From Brachymonas denitrificans (GTDB lineage Bacteria; Pseudomonadota; Gammaproteobacteria; Burkholderiales; Burkholderiaceae_C): a stretch of 64,000 bases of DNA. The DNA is taken from positions 635,001 through 699,000 of the forward strand of contig NZ_CAJQUA010000001.1 of the NCBI RefSeq assembly GCF_907163135.1, read 5' to 3'. The notes beneath the pieces were generated by a model. That model was not told the DNA's origin. It was given only the letters and a program-made list of their open reading frames with translations, and did no database searches. Every line of letters starts with the position of its first letter. Positions within the stretch are counted from its first letter, which is position 1. This document shows positions 8,531 through 16,667 of the stretch, piece by piece. The position numbers and the translations under genes were made by a program.

Positions 8531-9733
8531 ATGGCCAATGCTCCCGATGTGCTGGACCTGATGCGTCCCGGCAGCCTGCAACTGCCGGCGTTGCCTCCCC
8601 TGAGCCTGTACGTGCACCTGCCCTGGTGCCTGAAAAAATGCCCCTATTGCGACTTCAATTCGCATGCGGTGCAGGGTGGGGCGGGCGTGCCCGAGCAGGC
8701 CTATGTCGATGCGCTGATGGCCGATTTGCAGCAGGCCCTGCCGCTGGTGTGGGGCCGGCAGGTGCACAGCATCTTCCTGGGCGGCGGTACGCCCAGCCTG
8801 TTCTCGCCTGATGCCATCCACGGTCTGCTCAGCCAGATCCGCGCCTTGCTGCCATTGGCGCCCATGTGCGAAATCACGCTGGAGGCCAACCCCGGCACCT
8901 TCGAGCGTGAGCGCTTTGCGGCGTTCGCGCAGGCGGGCGTTACGCGCCTGTCGATCGGTGTACAGAGCTTCAACGATGCGCACCTGAAGGCGCTGGGTCG
9001 GGTGCACGATCGCGCCCAGGCGCTGGCCGCGGTGGAAGAGGCTGCGCACAGCTTCGATACTTTCAACCTGGACATCATGTACGCCCTGCCGGGGCAGGAC
9101 ATGGCCGACCTGCGCCAGGATCTGGACCAGGCGCTGCAGTTTGCGCCGCCCCACATCAGCATTTATCACCTGACGATCGAGCCCAATACCTACTTTGCCA
9201 AGTATCCGCCCAAGGCCTTGCCGGACGAGGACAGCGCCTATGGCATGCTGGACCTGATCACGGAGCGCACGGCGGCGGCCGGCATGGAACGCTACGAGGT
9301 GTCGGCCTACGCGCGTCCGGGCCATGCCTGCGTGCACAACCAGAACTACTGGGGGTTTGGCGACTATCTGGGCATCGGGGCGGGGGCGCATGGCAAGCTG
9401 AGCTTCCCGCACCGCATCGTGCGTCAGGTCAAGGTGCGCGAGCCGCAACGCTACATGGAACTGGCCTTGCGCGGCGAAGCGCTGGCGCAGCAGCACGAGG
9501 TGGCGCGCGAGGACTTGCCGTTCGAGTTCATGCTCAATGCGCTGCGGCTGCGCAATGGCTTTGCGCTGGCGGATTTCGGCGACCGGACCGGCTTGCCGAT
9601 CACGGTAATCCAGCGCCCGCTGGAAGAGGCCGAGCGGCGCGGCTGGATTGCGCGCGACTTTGCGCGTGTGTGGCCGACGGAGCAGGGATTTGATTTTTTG
9701 AGTGACTTGCAGGCGCTGTTCTTGCCAGACTAA
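8531..9733 (+). CDS. hemW: HemW-like radical SAM heme chaperone
   Basis: In this 400-residue protein the radical-SAM cluster motif appears as CLKKCPYC (C-x3-C-x2-C) after LSLYVHLPW, followed by the SAM-binding GGGTPSLF and LSIGVQSFND, and the HemW C-terminal winged-helix part. It lacks obvious signs of true HemN (coproporphyrinogen III oxidase), and the linkage to rdgB is typical for HemW, which delivers heme to respiratory proteins. It is the last gene of the rph unit and the last core gene before the accessory island. Confidence 0.93.
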   Translation: MANAPDVLDLMRPGSLQLPALPPLSLYVHLPWCLKKCPYCDFNSHAVQGGAGVPEQAYVDALMADLQQALPLVWGRQVHSIFLGGGTPSLFSPDAIHGLLSQIRALLPLAPMCEITLEANPGTFERERFAAFAQAGVTRLSIGVQSFNDAHLKALGRVHDRAQALAAVEEAAHSFDTFNLDIMYALPGQDMADLRQDLDQALQFAPPHISIYHLTIEPNTYFAKYPPKALPDEDSAYGMLDLITERTAAAGMERYEVSAYARPGHACVHNQNYWGFGDYLGIGAGAHGKLSFPHRIVRQVKVREPQRYMELALRGEALAQQHEVAREDLPFEFMLNALRLRNGFALADFGDRTGLPITVIQRPLEEAERRGWIARDFARVWPTEQGFDFLSDLQALFLPD

Positions 9734-9822
9734 ACACGTGTCGCCGGGCTCATACATGCAAGCCGCTGCACGAAAGACGCGTAGCGTCACGATTTGACGC
9801 AGGGGCTTCGTACACTGGCAGG

Positions 9823-9927
9823 ATGAAGACCCAGCAAGACTTGATCATTCGTGTGGCCCACTTGATAAGCCGCTTCATCCGCACAAGTGCGTTTCCAAGC
9901 GAGAAGGGTGGATATGGTTTTGAATGA
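9823..9927 (+). CDS. Possible 34-residue leader ORF overlapping the PP2C-like gene start
   Basis: An ATG at 9823, preceded by GGCAGG, opens a frame of 34 codons (beginning MKTQQDLIIRVAHLISRFIR) that stops at 9925-9927. The stop lies inside the start of the phosphatase gene, whose ATG is at 9914, in another frame. The overlap would allow translational coupling. No similarity is recognised and it may be chance. Confidence 0.25.
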   Translation: MKTQQDLIIRVAHLISRFIRTSAFPSEKGGYGFE

Positions 9928-10834
9928 CATCCCAACTGGTTTTCGCATAGCAGCGTACCAGCATGCCATCTACCAGCGCCATAGCACCAACGGTAAGCGC
10001 TTGCGTATGCAGGATGCACTTGCCTTGCAGGCGGATAGCCACGATTTCATCTGGCAAGCGCAATCACGCGCACTTCCATCGACCCTCTTGACTGGCGGCT
10101 CCGTTTGGGCATCTGTGGCTGATGGTGTCTCCAGCAGCCCTTGCGCAGCTCTTGCGAGTTTGAGCTTTTTGGAGGTGCTTCACCATGTTGTTGAAGAGGC
10201 AGCGTTAAAGGGCTTGCCTGAAACCTTGCCTCAACGCGTGCGTACCGCGGTACAGGAATGGCAATTCCGATATCGAAACGAGCGAACTGAAGGTGCGTCC
10301 ACTACTCTGGCCAGTATCCATATCGTTCACGATCAGGTTTGTGCTGTGAACTGCGGTGATTCGAGAGTTTGGCGTCTGCGCAGGCAGCGAAGCGGTGAAA
10401 TCGAATGGCTTCAGCTCAGTCTGGATCACACGGTGTGGCAGCAAATTCTTCAGGAGGAATTGGAGCCGGAAGAAGCAGGCATGGAGCATGCCTCCATCTA
10501 CGATGGACTTTTGCACTGCCTGACACTCGGTGAAAGCACGGATCCCGAGCCGATATGGGACGCTGGTCTGACGCAGCATACTGGTGCTTCGGAAGAGTGG
10601 TTGCATGTTTGGCGTGGCCGTGTTGCGCAAGGTGATGTCTATTTGCTTGCCACAGACGGCTTGCATGGCACAGTTGGTGATGCACGGCTGTCCACGCTTT
10701 GGCGAGGCGAAGCCTCACTTGACGAAAATATATCTCATTTGAAGCAGGCATATCTCTATGCAGGACGCTTGGATGACTGTTCAATGATCGCAATTGAAAT
10801 AATCGGACCTTTAAGCGCTTCCTGCGGGTGCTGA
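9914..10834 (+). CDS. PP2C-family serine/threonine protein phosphatase-like protein
   Basis: The ATG at 9914 has AAGGGTGG just upstream and is preferred over the GTG at 9887; it gives 306 residues. The PP2C metal motifs appear in order: RMQDALAL (first Asp, about residue 34), ASVADGVSSSP (DG, about 70-71), GASTTLASIHI, NCGDSRVWRLR, LLATDGLHGTV and a C-terminal DDCSMIAIEI. No kinase or other domain is fused. It stands alone on the + strand at the edge of an A+T-richer island, facing the end of a five-gene minus-strand cassette with 24 bases between them. Its target is unknown; a link to the cassette is inferred only from position. Confidence 0.8.
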   Translation: MVLNDIPTGFRIAAYQHAIYQRHSTNGKRLRMQDALALQADSHDFIWQAQSRALPSTLLTGGSVWASVADGVSSSPCAALASLSFLEVLHHVVEEAALKGLPETLPQRVRTAVQEWQFRYRNERTEGASTTLASIHIVHDQVCAVNCGDSRVWRLRRQRSGEIEWLQLSLDHTVWQQILQEELEPEEAGMEHASIYDGLLHCLTLGESTDPEPIWDAGLTQHTGASEEWLHVWRGRVAQGDVYLLATDGLHGTVGDARLSTLWRGEASLDENISHLKQAYLYAGRLDDCSMIAIEIIGPLSASCGC

Positions 10835-10858
10835 GGACTGCATGGCCTCCCCGGAATG

Positions 10859-11815
10859 TTAATCCGCGACGCTGGCAGCTTCCAGGATTTTTACGTAGTC
10901 TAGGAACTTGTTGCCAGCGATCCAGTTGTTCGGCAATTTTTTGCCGTTACCGCCCATAGCATGATCCCATTTGTATATGCGCTGCTGAAGCTGTTTGAGA
11001 TCGGCTCTCATCAGTGCAGTTTCCCCCCCCCAAGTGAAACCTACCACGATCTGTGCACCAAGCTTGCTGCAAAGCGTCTTAATTTCATCGAAGCTGGCTC
11101 GTGCCTTAAAATTGATGTGCCCACTTTCTGGCTGGGGCGATGAATCAAACTGCTCTGGATTGCTGTCGAGCGGTAGCAGGAGTGCTTTTCTAATTGTTGC
11201 CCACTCCCGATTGAACCGGTGAAGTTCTGTCGACAGATCGTCGAATGACAAGGTCTTGTTCATCTTGCGCAATTCTTCTTCGCTCTCTTTCAATTGTGCT
11301 GGCACCAGGTAAATCACATGCAGATGGCGACATTTTTTCATGGTTTCCAAGTCTCTGTGGAAACGATTGAAACCATTGACTAGCAGCGATTTGAGCGTGT
11401 CGTATTTGCCTGACTCGGACGAATGCGTCTGGATGTTGTCCAGATCTTTGAGCAGGTAAGATGCTCCCTCTTTCCTGACCCTGATTCTCGATATGCGATA
11501 TCTTCTGGCCTGATTGCTGTCAAAGCTGCTGCTTGTAGTCTTGAGTTCCAGAAAAACCAATGCTTGCCGATCTTCGTTGTACAGCAGAAAGTCGATATTG
11601 GTCGATTGACGATTGTTCTCTTTGATCAAGGGGAATTCAGGGCAAAGCATCCGGTAGCGTCCACTCAAGAATTCATCGTCTTTCAGGGTTGCAGTCAGCA
11701 CGTCTTCGAGGAAAAATCCCAGAATTGGTCCCACCGAGCGTTCAACCTGAACCTTGGGTAGTTGGCGACCCTGGAGCAAGTGCTCCATCAATTGGCGTAA
11801 GAAATCTTCGGTCAT
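10859..11815 (-). CDS. PD-(D/E)XK nuclease-like protein of unknown function
   Basis: In this 318-residue protein residues 72-95 read like the core of a PD-(D/E)XK nuclease: N-I-D75-F-L-L-Y, then F-L-E90-L-K92-T-T after a hairpin-length gap. The rest (a charged helical middle, and a C-terminal WIAGNKFLDYVKILEAA) is not recognised. The start codon follows directly on the TAA of the DUF262 gene with no spacing, so the two are translationally coupled. The codons are clearly less G+C-rich than neighbouring core genes. A restriction-type or defence role is inference; the family is not one I can name. Confidence 0.6.
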   Translation of the reverse strand: MTEDFLRQLMEHLLQGRQLPKVQVERSVGPILGFFLEDVLTATLKDDEFLSGRYRMLCPEFPLIKENNRQSTNIDFLLYNEDRQALVFLELKTTSSSFDSNQARRYRISRIRVRKEGASYLLKDLDNIQTHSSESGKYDTLKSLLVNGFNRFHRDLETMKKCRHLHVIYLVPAQLKESEEELRKMNKTLSFDDLSTELHRFNREWATIRKALLLPLDSNPEQFDSSPQPESGHINFKARASFDEIKTLCSKLGAQIVVGFTWGGETALMRADLKQLQQRIYKWDHAMGGNGKKLPNNWIAGNKFLDYVKILEAASVAD

Positions 11816-14116
11816 TTATGTATTTTGTCTGTTGCTTGTGTTCAGCGGTAATTGATGAATGAAAAGATCAGTGTAGAACTTGGAATATAGATCGAAGGCC
11901 CGGGTCTCCACTGCTTTCTGAAAGTCCAGTGCACGATGAATATCCCACCAGCGGGGCTTTTCATCCTCGCCGCCAGCAGAGAGCCAAAGCATTTCGAATT
12001 CATCTTCGATAAGGGAATTGTCCCTAAAGCCAGGCTTGCCAAACTTGATTTTTACCGGAGTATCACCAAAGGAACGATTTTCCTGGCTGGATAGAATATG
12101 AATATTTCCAATGCTGTCTCCAATGGACCAATGTCCTGTTTGGTCCACGTTGCCACTATTGTCCTTGGCGCGAAAATCCATCAAACGATTGCCCGAGCTT
12201 GCCCCGGTCCAATAAGACCACTGAGAGCGGGGCAGGATGTGGTCGTAATCGAACGGTGTTTCATCACCTAGGCCTGGCAAGGCGGGTTGCTCTTCGAAAT
12301 TTTTGAACACATAGTCACGCTGCAGCCATAGTAATATGGGGTGTATATGCCGTCTGTTTCTATTCCACCAGCGATTGTAAAATGTAACGTATTGTTTTTC
12401 TAGATCATTGAGGTTCTTTGTATCGAATCGGGTCCAGCCTCTTATGCCACGAACTTCGTCGGGAGAAAGTGTTAAACCATGAATTGATTGCAGTGCGTCC
12501 GGGCTTGGCAAGGGGAGAGCAAGGTGCTTCTGCTTTTCCGATTCAAGCTCCATCATTAAAGCTTGGTCCGGGAATATCTCATTGTCTGACGACGACATGT
12601 TTTTTTTCAGAAACTCGATGGCCACTTCGCTGGCACTAGCAAAGTCGTAGATGCAAAGGTGCCCCTGCAATATAAAACGAACTAGAGAGTGCCTGTAATT
12701 CTTGATTGCCTCATCGGAGGGGTTTTTCAGTTTGTGCCATGCCAAGATCACTTCCAATAATGGTATGGGTATCAAGGATAAGGCATGTTTTGGGAGACCG
12801 ATGCGAAAGTCTTTATCGTAACTGATTGCTTTCAGAATGTTTTCCAGTGTGGGCTGAAAAGACCCGCTTGGCAGAATTTCATCTCTGAGGTTGTTGATGA
12901 ATCCAGGGTGTTTGCGAATTAAGCGCGCAAAAGAGGTCTTGTCCATTCTTGCTGAGTCCCTGATTTTTGACTCCTTGTTATCTTGTGATAGCAGAGTCCA
13001 GCGGACTGCGGTCATTGCCAGTGTCGTAGGGGTGTATATGGCGCTGGTTCGGGGATCTTCGAGCAAGGTCTCTATGGTTTCATGCGCCTCTTTCATGTGA
13101 TGCTTGATGATGGAATATATGTAATCAGCGTCGCTCAATGTCTCTCCGCTCGTGCCCACCCTTTTGAATAGAATGGCCAGCGGTGGGTCAACATTGGAGT
13201 TTTCATCGTCATCCTGTGGTTCCTTGTCATTCAGTATATCCTCGCGGACGCGGAGTATCGGAAGCTGGCATGTGTTGATATTCTGAAGTGCTGCTTGAAT
13301 TGTAGGGATGCGCTTGATGATTTCCTCTGCAGAAGGGAGGGAGTTGTATTTTGACTCCAGATATTTTATGGCGGCATCGCTGTTGGGGTTTGCTTCTGTG
13401 TTTTTACTGGATTTAATGGCATCTATCTTTTGATTTAATGCGGATCTGTAACTGTCCAGCCGACTTGTAAGGAAGTTTGATAATTCGTTGGAGTTTTCCA
13501 TCAACTCAGTGATGGGTACGGAAAAATTGGCATCCCAAGGCATGAAATCAGGAGATTTCCAAAGCGCCTTTTCGTCCTTTATTTCCTCTGGTTTCCAGAT
13601 TGCGTTCGCTACACGCAACTTGCTGTGCTCCAGTTTGCTAATTGCATTCCCGCCCCTTGTCGCTCTGGCATAGCCAAAAGGCTGGGACGTGGTTGTGACC
13701 AATAGGCGAAAAATGTATTCTTCTTGTGGTGCGTCGATCAAATCCAGCCAGATTACCACCGGTCGCATCGAGTCTTTCAAGCCGCTAGGTGGCCAGCCCG
13801 CCATGATTGCCAATGTGCGTTGCTGGCCGTCGATCAAGTCAATGTCGCCTTCTGCAGATTCACGTGTTTGGATTTCGCCCAGTATCTTTACCGTGCTTCC
13901 TTGCGGGGAATTGCGCGCCATCAGTGCGCCCATGGGCATTCCCCTTAACAAGGTATCCCACAAGTCCAGTATTTTGTGCGGAGCCCAGACCGATCCACGT
14001 TGAATCATTGGCAACACAACACGGTGGGCTACATCCGCCTGGTTGGATGCCCACGCCATCCATTCTGGCAGGGTTACAATTTTTGCGCTTTCTGTATCAA
14101 AGAATGATGTATGCAT
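11816..14116 (-). CDS. DUF262 / HNH (DUF1524-like) protein, GmrSD-type
   Basis: The 766-residue protein has an N-terminal DUF262 domain with the ParB/sulfiredoxin-like motif LIDGQQRTLAIMAGW (D96-R100). A long alpha-helical middle follows, then a C-terminal HNH-type motif FDYDHILPRSQW (D625, H626) with a downstream IGNIHILSSQENRSFGD. This order is that of GmrSD type IV restriction enzymes and of several other phage-defence effectors, in which DUF262 hydrolyses nucleotides and the HNH domain cuts DNA. The start is the ATG at 14116; 43 A+T-rich bases separate it from the WYL gene. Base composition falls to around 40% G+C in the middle, suggesting recent transfer. Confidence 0.8.
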   Translation of the reverse strand: MHTSFFDTESAKIVTLPEWMAWASNQADVAHRVVLPMIQRGSVWAPHKILDLWDTLLRGMPMGALMARNSPQGSTVKILGEIQTRESAEGDIDLIDGQQRTLAIMAGWPPSGLKDSMRPVVIWLDLIDAPQEEYIFRLLVTTTSQPFGYARATRGGNAISKLEHSKLRVANAIWKPEEIKDEKALWKSPDFMPWDANFSVPITELMENSNELSNFLTSRLDSYRSALNQKIDAIKSSKNTEANPNSDAAIKYLESKYNSLPSAEEIIKRIPTIQAALQNINTCQLPILRVREDILNDKEPQDDDENSNVDPPLAILFKRVGTSGETLSDADYIYSIIKHHMKEAHETIETLLEDPRTSAIYTPTTLAMTAVRWTLLSQDNKESKIRDSARMDKTSFARLIRKHPGFINNLRDEILPSGSFQPTLENILKAISYDKDFRIGLPKHALSLIPIPLLEVILAWHKLKNPSDEAIKNYRHSLVRFILQGHLCIYDFASASEVAIEFLKKNMSSSDNEIFPDQALMMELESEKQKHLALPLPSPDALQSIHGLTLSPDEVRGIRGWTRFDTKNLNDLEKQYVTFYNRWWNRNRRHIHPILLWLQRDYVFKNFEEQPALPGLGDETPFDYDHILPRSQWSYWTGASSGNRLMDFRAKDNSGNVDQTGHWSIGDSIGNIHILSSQENRSFGDTPVKIKFGKPGFRDNSLIEDEFEMLWLSAGGEDEKPRWWDIHRALDFQKAVETRAFDLYSKFYTDLFIHQLPLNTSNRQNT

Positions 14117-14159
14117 TTTATTTGTGAAAAATTTTAATTGGAATTACGGGGGCATGTTA

Positions 14160-15119
14160 TTATTTTATTTTCAGTTTTTTTATATCCAGGATTGAGTCTC
14201 CGAACCCTCGCAGCCACCAATCAAGCATGTCTGAATCAACTACAGTGGCATGGATTTCATAGTCATCTTCGTGCTCAATCACTTTTTGATCGACTGATAG
14301 TGGTGTTTCCAGAAGATGGAGACCTTCTGGCTTGGCTATCCTAAACTGCAAATGGATGCACTCACCATCACCAAATCCGAAGCGTCCATCGTCATCATAT
14401 TTCTTCAGATTAAATTCAGCAGGGCGGTCAAACGTGCACATTGACACTTCTGCTGCCAAAATTCTGTGCAGCGCAAGGCTGCGCTCGTTGTCATAGTCGC
14501 GATAGCGGCCCACCAGATACAGGCGTAGGCCTTGCTGTGCAAGTCCCAGGGGCATCACGTCCGCTTCATGGCGCTTGCCCGCAGCATTCCGGTAGTCCAC
14601 CCGCAACCAGTGGTTGGCATACAGCGCTTCGCTTACGGCTTCAAATACGCCGGGCCGGATTTTGGGCGGCAATAGTGGTTGACTGGTTGAAACGACCCGA
14701 ATTTTTTGCGGCCATTCGCGTTCCAGCGTTGCATTGCTGGCAGGACCCAGATTACGCCTAGCCTGAGTGAAAAAGCCATTCATCGACCTCATCACATGGG
14801 TTGGAAGCAGGTTGCGCAACTGTTCTTCCGCCAGTTGCAGGAGCAGCGATTCCTGCGCCGTCAGGCTGGGCACAGCCAAGGGTTTGGCCCTTTCCTGCCA
14901 ACTGTAGCCGTATGGTTTGCTGCGGTCATCCCGCTCGATCTCGAAGTGCTCGCTCAGCATTTCGAGCTGGCGCTGGATGGTGCGCAGTTCACGCTCGATG
15001 CCGGCGTCCTTGAGCTCTTCCCAAAGTTCTGATGCCGTGATTTTTCGGTTGCGTGGAATGCGACGCAACAATTCCAGCGCCAGGATCACGGTTTCCAGGG
15101 TGTCCGGTCGTTTAGGCAT
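14160..15119 (-). CDS. WYL-domain transcriptional regulator
   Basis: This 319-residue protein has an N-terminal winged HTH (ITASELWEELKDAGIERELRTIQRQLEMLSEHF), a linker, and a WYL-type domain (EALYANHWLRVDYRNAAGKRHEADVMPLGL, LRLYLVGRYRDYDNERSLALHRILAAEV) with a C-terminal WCX-like part. Proteins of this build, such as BrxR and CapW, repress phage-defence operons and are relieved on infection. The ATG at 15119 overlaps the stop of the DUF2779 gene by 8 bases. Being inside the cassette, it is a natural candidate to bind the inverted repeats in front of the AAA+ gene. Confidence 0.88.
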   Translation of the reverse strand: MPKRPDTLETVILALELLRRIPRNRKITASELWEELKDAGIERELRTIQRQLEMLSEHFEIERDDRSKPYGYSWQERAKPLAVPSLTAQESLLLQLAEEQLRNLLPTHVMRSMNGFFTQARRNLGPASNATLEREWPQKIRVVSTSQPLLPPKIRPGVFEAVSEALYANHWLRVDYRNAAGKRHEADVMPLGLAQQGLRLYLVGRYRDYDNERSLALHRILAAEVSMCTFDRPAEFNLKKYDDDGRFGFGDGECIHLQFRIAKPEGLHLLETPLSVDQKVIEHEDDYEIHATVVDSDMLDWWLRGFGDSILDIKKLKIK

Positions 15120-16623
15120 CGGTTTGGCCTGCTGCTGTGTAATTGGTGAACAGGCTCCAGAGCTTCAACATGGCATAGGTATCCAGGCCGCAGTAGGCCA
15201 GCAACTGGCGTTCGAGTTCAGCCTTGCGGGCCGGCTCCGTCTCGGGGGCCAAGGCTTGCAAAAATGCATCCTGCGCCATTCCACCATCCTGTACGCCGTC
15301 CAGATTGTCGTAACTCAGTTCCGGGCAGGCTGCAGGCAGCACGGCCTTGATGCTCCAGCTGCCTTGTTGGCTAGGGTGGTAGTAGTGCGTGCGGGCCACC
15401 GGCAGCAGGTCCACTACCCGTGCTATCAACGCATCGAGACCTTCGGCATATTGCGGGAAGCGTTGCGCCAGGTCGCGCATGCGGGAGTTTTCAAAGCCGG
15501 CGTTATAGACATAGATCGGGCCTGTGACCCCGCATGCGGCCAACAAGGCGCGGCAAAATGGCTCTGACGGATCTTCGCCGGAAAGCTCAAGAAATGCGTG
15601 CTCCTTCAAACGTCCGTCGGGATTGAGCTGTTGCACGCTGAACTGGAACGGGATTTGCTGATAGGGGCGGGTGCCTTTCCAGATCGGCACGGCAAACTGG
15701 ATCGTCTCGAAATCCATGAAATAGGCGGGTAGGGCGTTAGGCGCCAGGGCCTGGCTGGCCGCAGTCTGATCAAAGTGCACCTCTCCAGACAGCGTCACCG
15801 TTTTGACACGTCGTTGCTTGTCGCTGAGCATGTCATCGGGAGCATCTGCCATTTCAATGATTTCGGTCAGGGCAATATGTTCCCGCAATGCTGAACTGAT
15901 CTGGCCTGGCAGCCAGGCAATGGGATATTCGGCTACTGGTTCCTGCCGGGTGCAATACGCGCTGAAGCCACAGGCATAGGGGGAGGTGCATTGTGAGCCA
16001 GTGCCAACTTCGGGTTCTGTCGGCGACTCTGCGATCTGTTGCGCCTGCTGAATCCATTCCCGAACCTCGGCTCCCCGTGCAAAGGCTTCGTCGGTCAGGT
16101 CTTCCTCCACCAGCAGGCGACGATAATCCTGGTTGCCGGGATAAGTCCAACTGCTGTCGATATGCGCCAGTGCAATGGCGGTGAGCGGTACACCTGCGGC
16201 ACGGGCGATAAATGACTGGATGGCGGCGTCATCACGGTAGTAGTCCTTGACGCTGGTGGAAGATTTGACCTCCACCATTCGCCAGCCCTTTCGCCCCACA
16301 TCATCGACAGGTAACAGGACATCGGCAAATGCCATTGCCCCCGCTGCTTTGAAGCCCGCTTCAAAAATGGGATGGAACGACTGAAGCAGGGATTGGGTGC
16401 GAGCAAACGCAGCATCGAATCCTTCCAATTGCAAGTCGATCAGGGCTCCCTTGCCATCCGGGTCGTACAAGCTGCGTGCCTTGTCACCCACCTCATGGCC
16501 GGTTGCAAAGGTGGCCTGTGTGGCGGCCGAATCCTCCCGCAGTTCAGGCCGATGGATTTCGAGCCACAGGCGCTTGGGGCACTGCCGATAAGCGAGCAAC
16601 TTCGACTTCGAAAGCGTACGCAT
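15112..16623 (-). CDS. DUF2779 protein: Cas4-like nuclease plus DEDD exonuclease-like domain
   Basis: Two nuclease-like parts are visible in the 503 residues. Residues 1-225 look Cas4-like: C15 in AYRQCPKRLW, D101, the E118-x-K120 of MVEVKSS, and a C-terminal cysteine cluster C212, C218, C224, which together could hold a 4Fe-4S cluster. Residues about 300-490 look like a DEDDy exonuclease: D304-x-E306 (MDFETIQF), YVYNAGFENSRMRDL, and Y477-x-x-x-D481 (YCGLDTY). The ribosome binding site AAGGAG precedes ATG 16623. It lies 44 bases after the AAA+ gene and overlaps the WYL gene. The function is unknown; DNA end processing is inferred. Confidence 0.75.
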   Translation of the reverse strand: MRTLSKSKLLAYRQCPKRLWLEIHRPELREDSAATQATFATGHEVGDKARSLYDPDGKGALIDLQLEGFDAAFARTQSLLQSFHPIFEAGFKAAGAMAFADVLLPVDDVGRKGWRMVEVKSSTSVKDYYRDDAAIQSFIARAAGVPLTAIALAHIDSSWTYPGNQDYRRLLVEEDLTDEAFARGAEVREWIQQAQQIAESPTEPEVGTGSQCTSPYACGFSAYCTRQEPVAEYPIAWLPGQISSALREHIALTEIIEMADAPDDMLSDKQRRVKTVTLSGEVHFDQTAASQALAPNALPAYFMDFETIQFAVPIWKGTRPYQQIPFQFSVQQLNPDGRLKEHAFLELSGEDPSEPFCRALLAACGVTGPIYVYNAGFENSRMRDLAQRFPQYAEGLDALIARVVDLLPVARTHYYHPSQQGSWSIKAVLPAACPELSYDNLDGVQDGGMAQDAFLQALAPETEPARKAELERQLLAYCGLDTYAMLKLWSLFTNYTAAGQTDA

Positions 16624-16667
16624 ATGTTGTTCTCCTTGGAGGCATCTTATGTTATTTTGTTACACAT

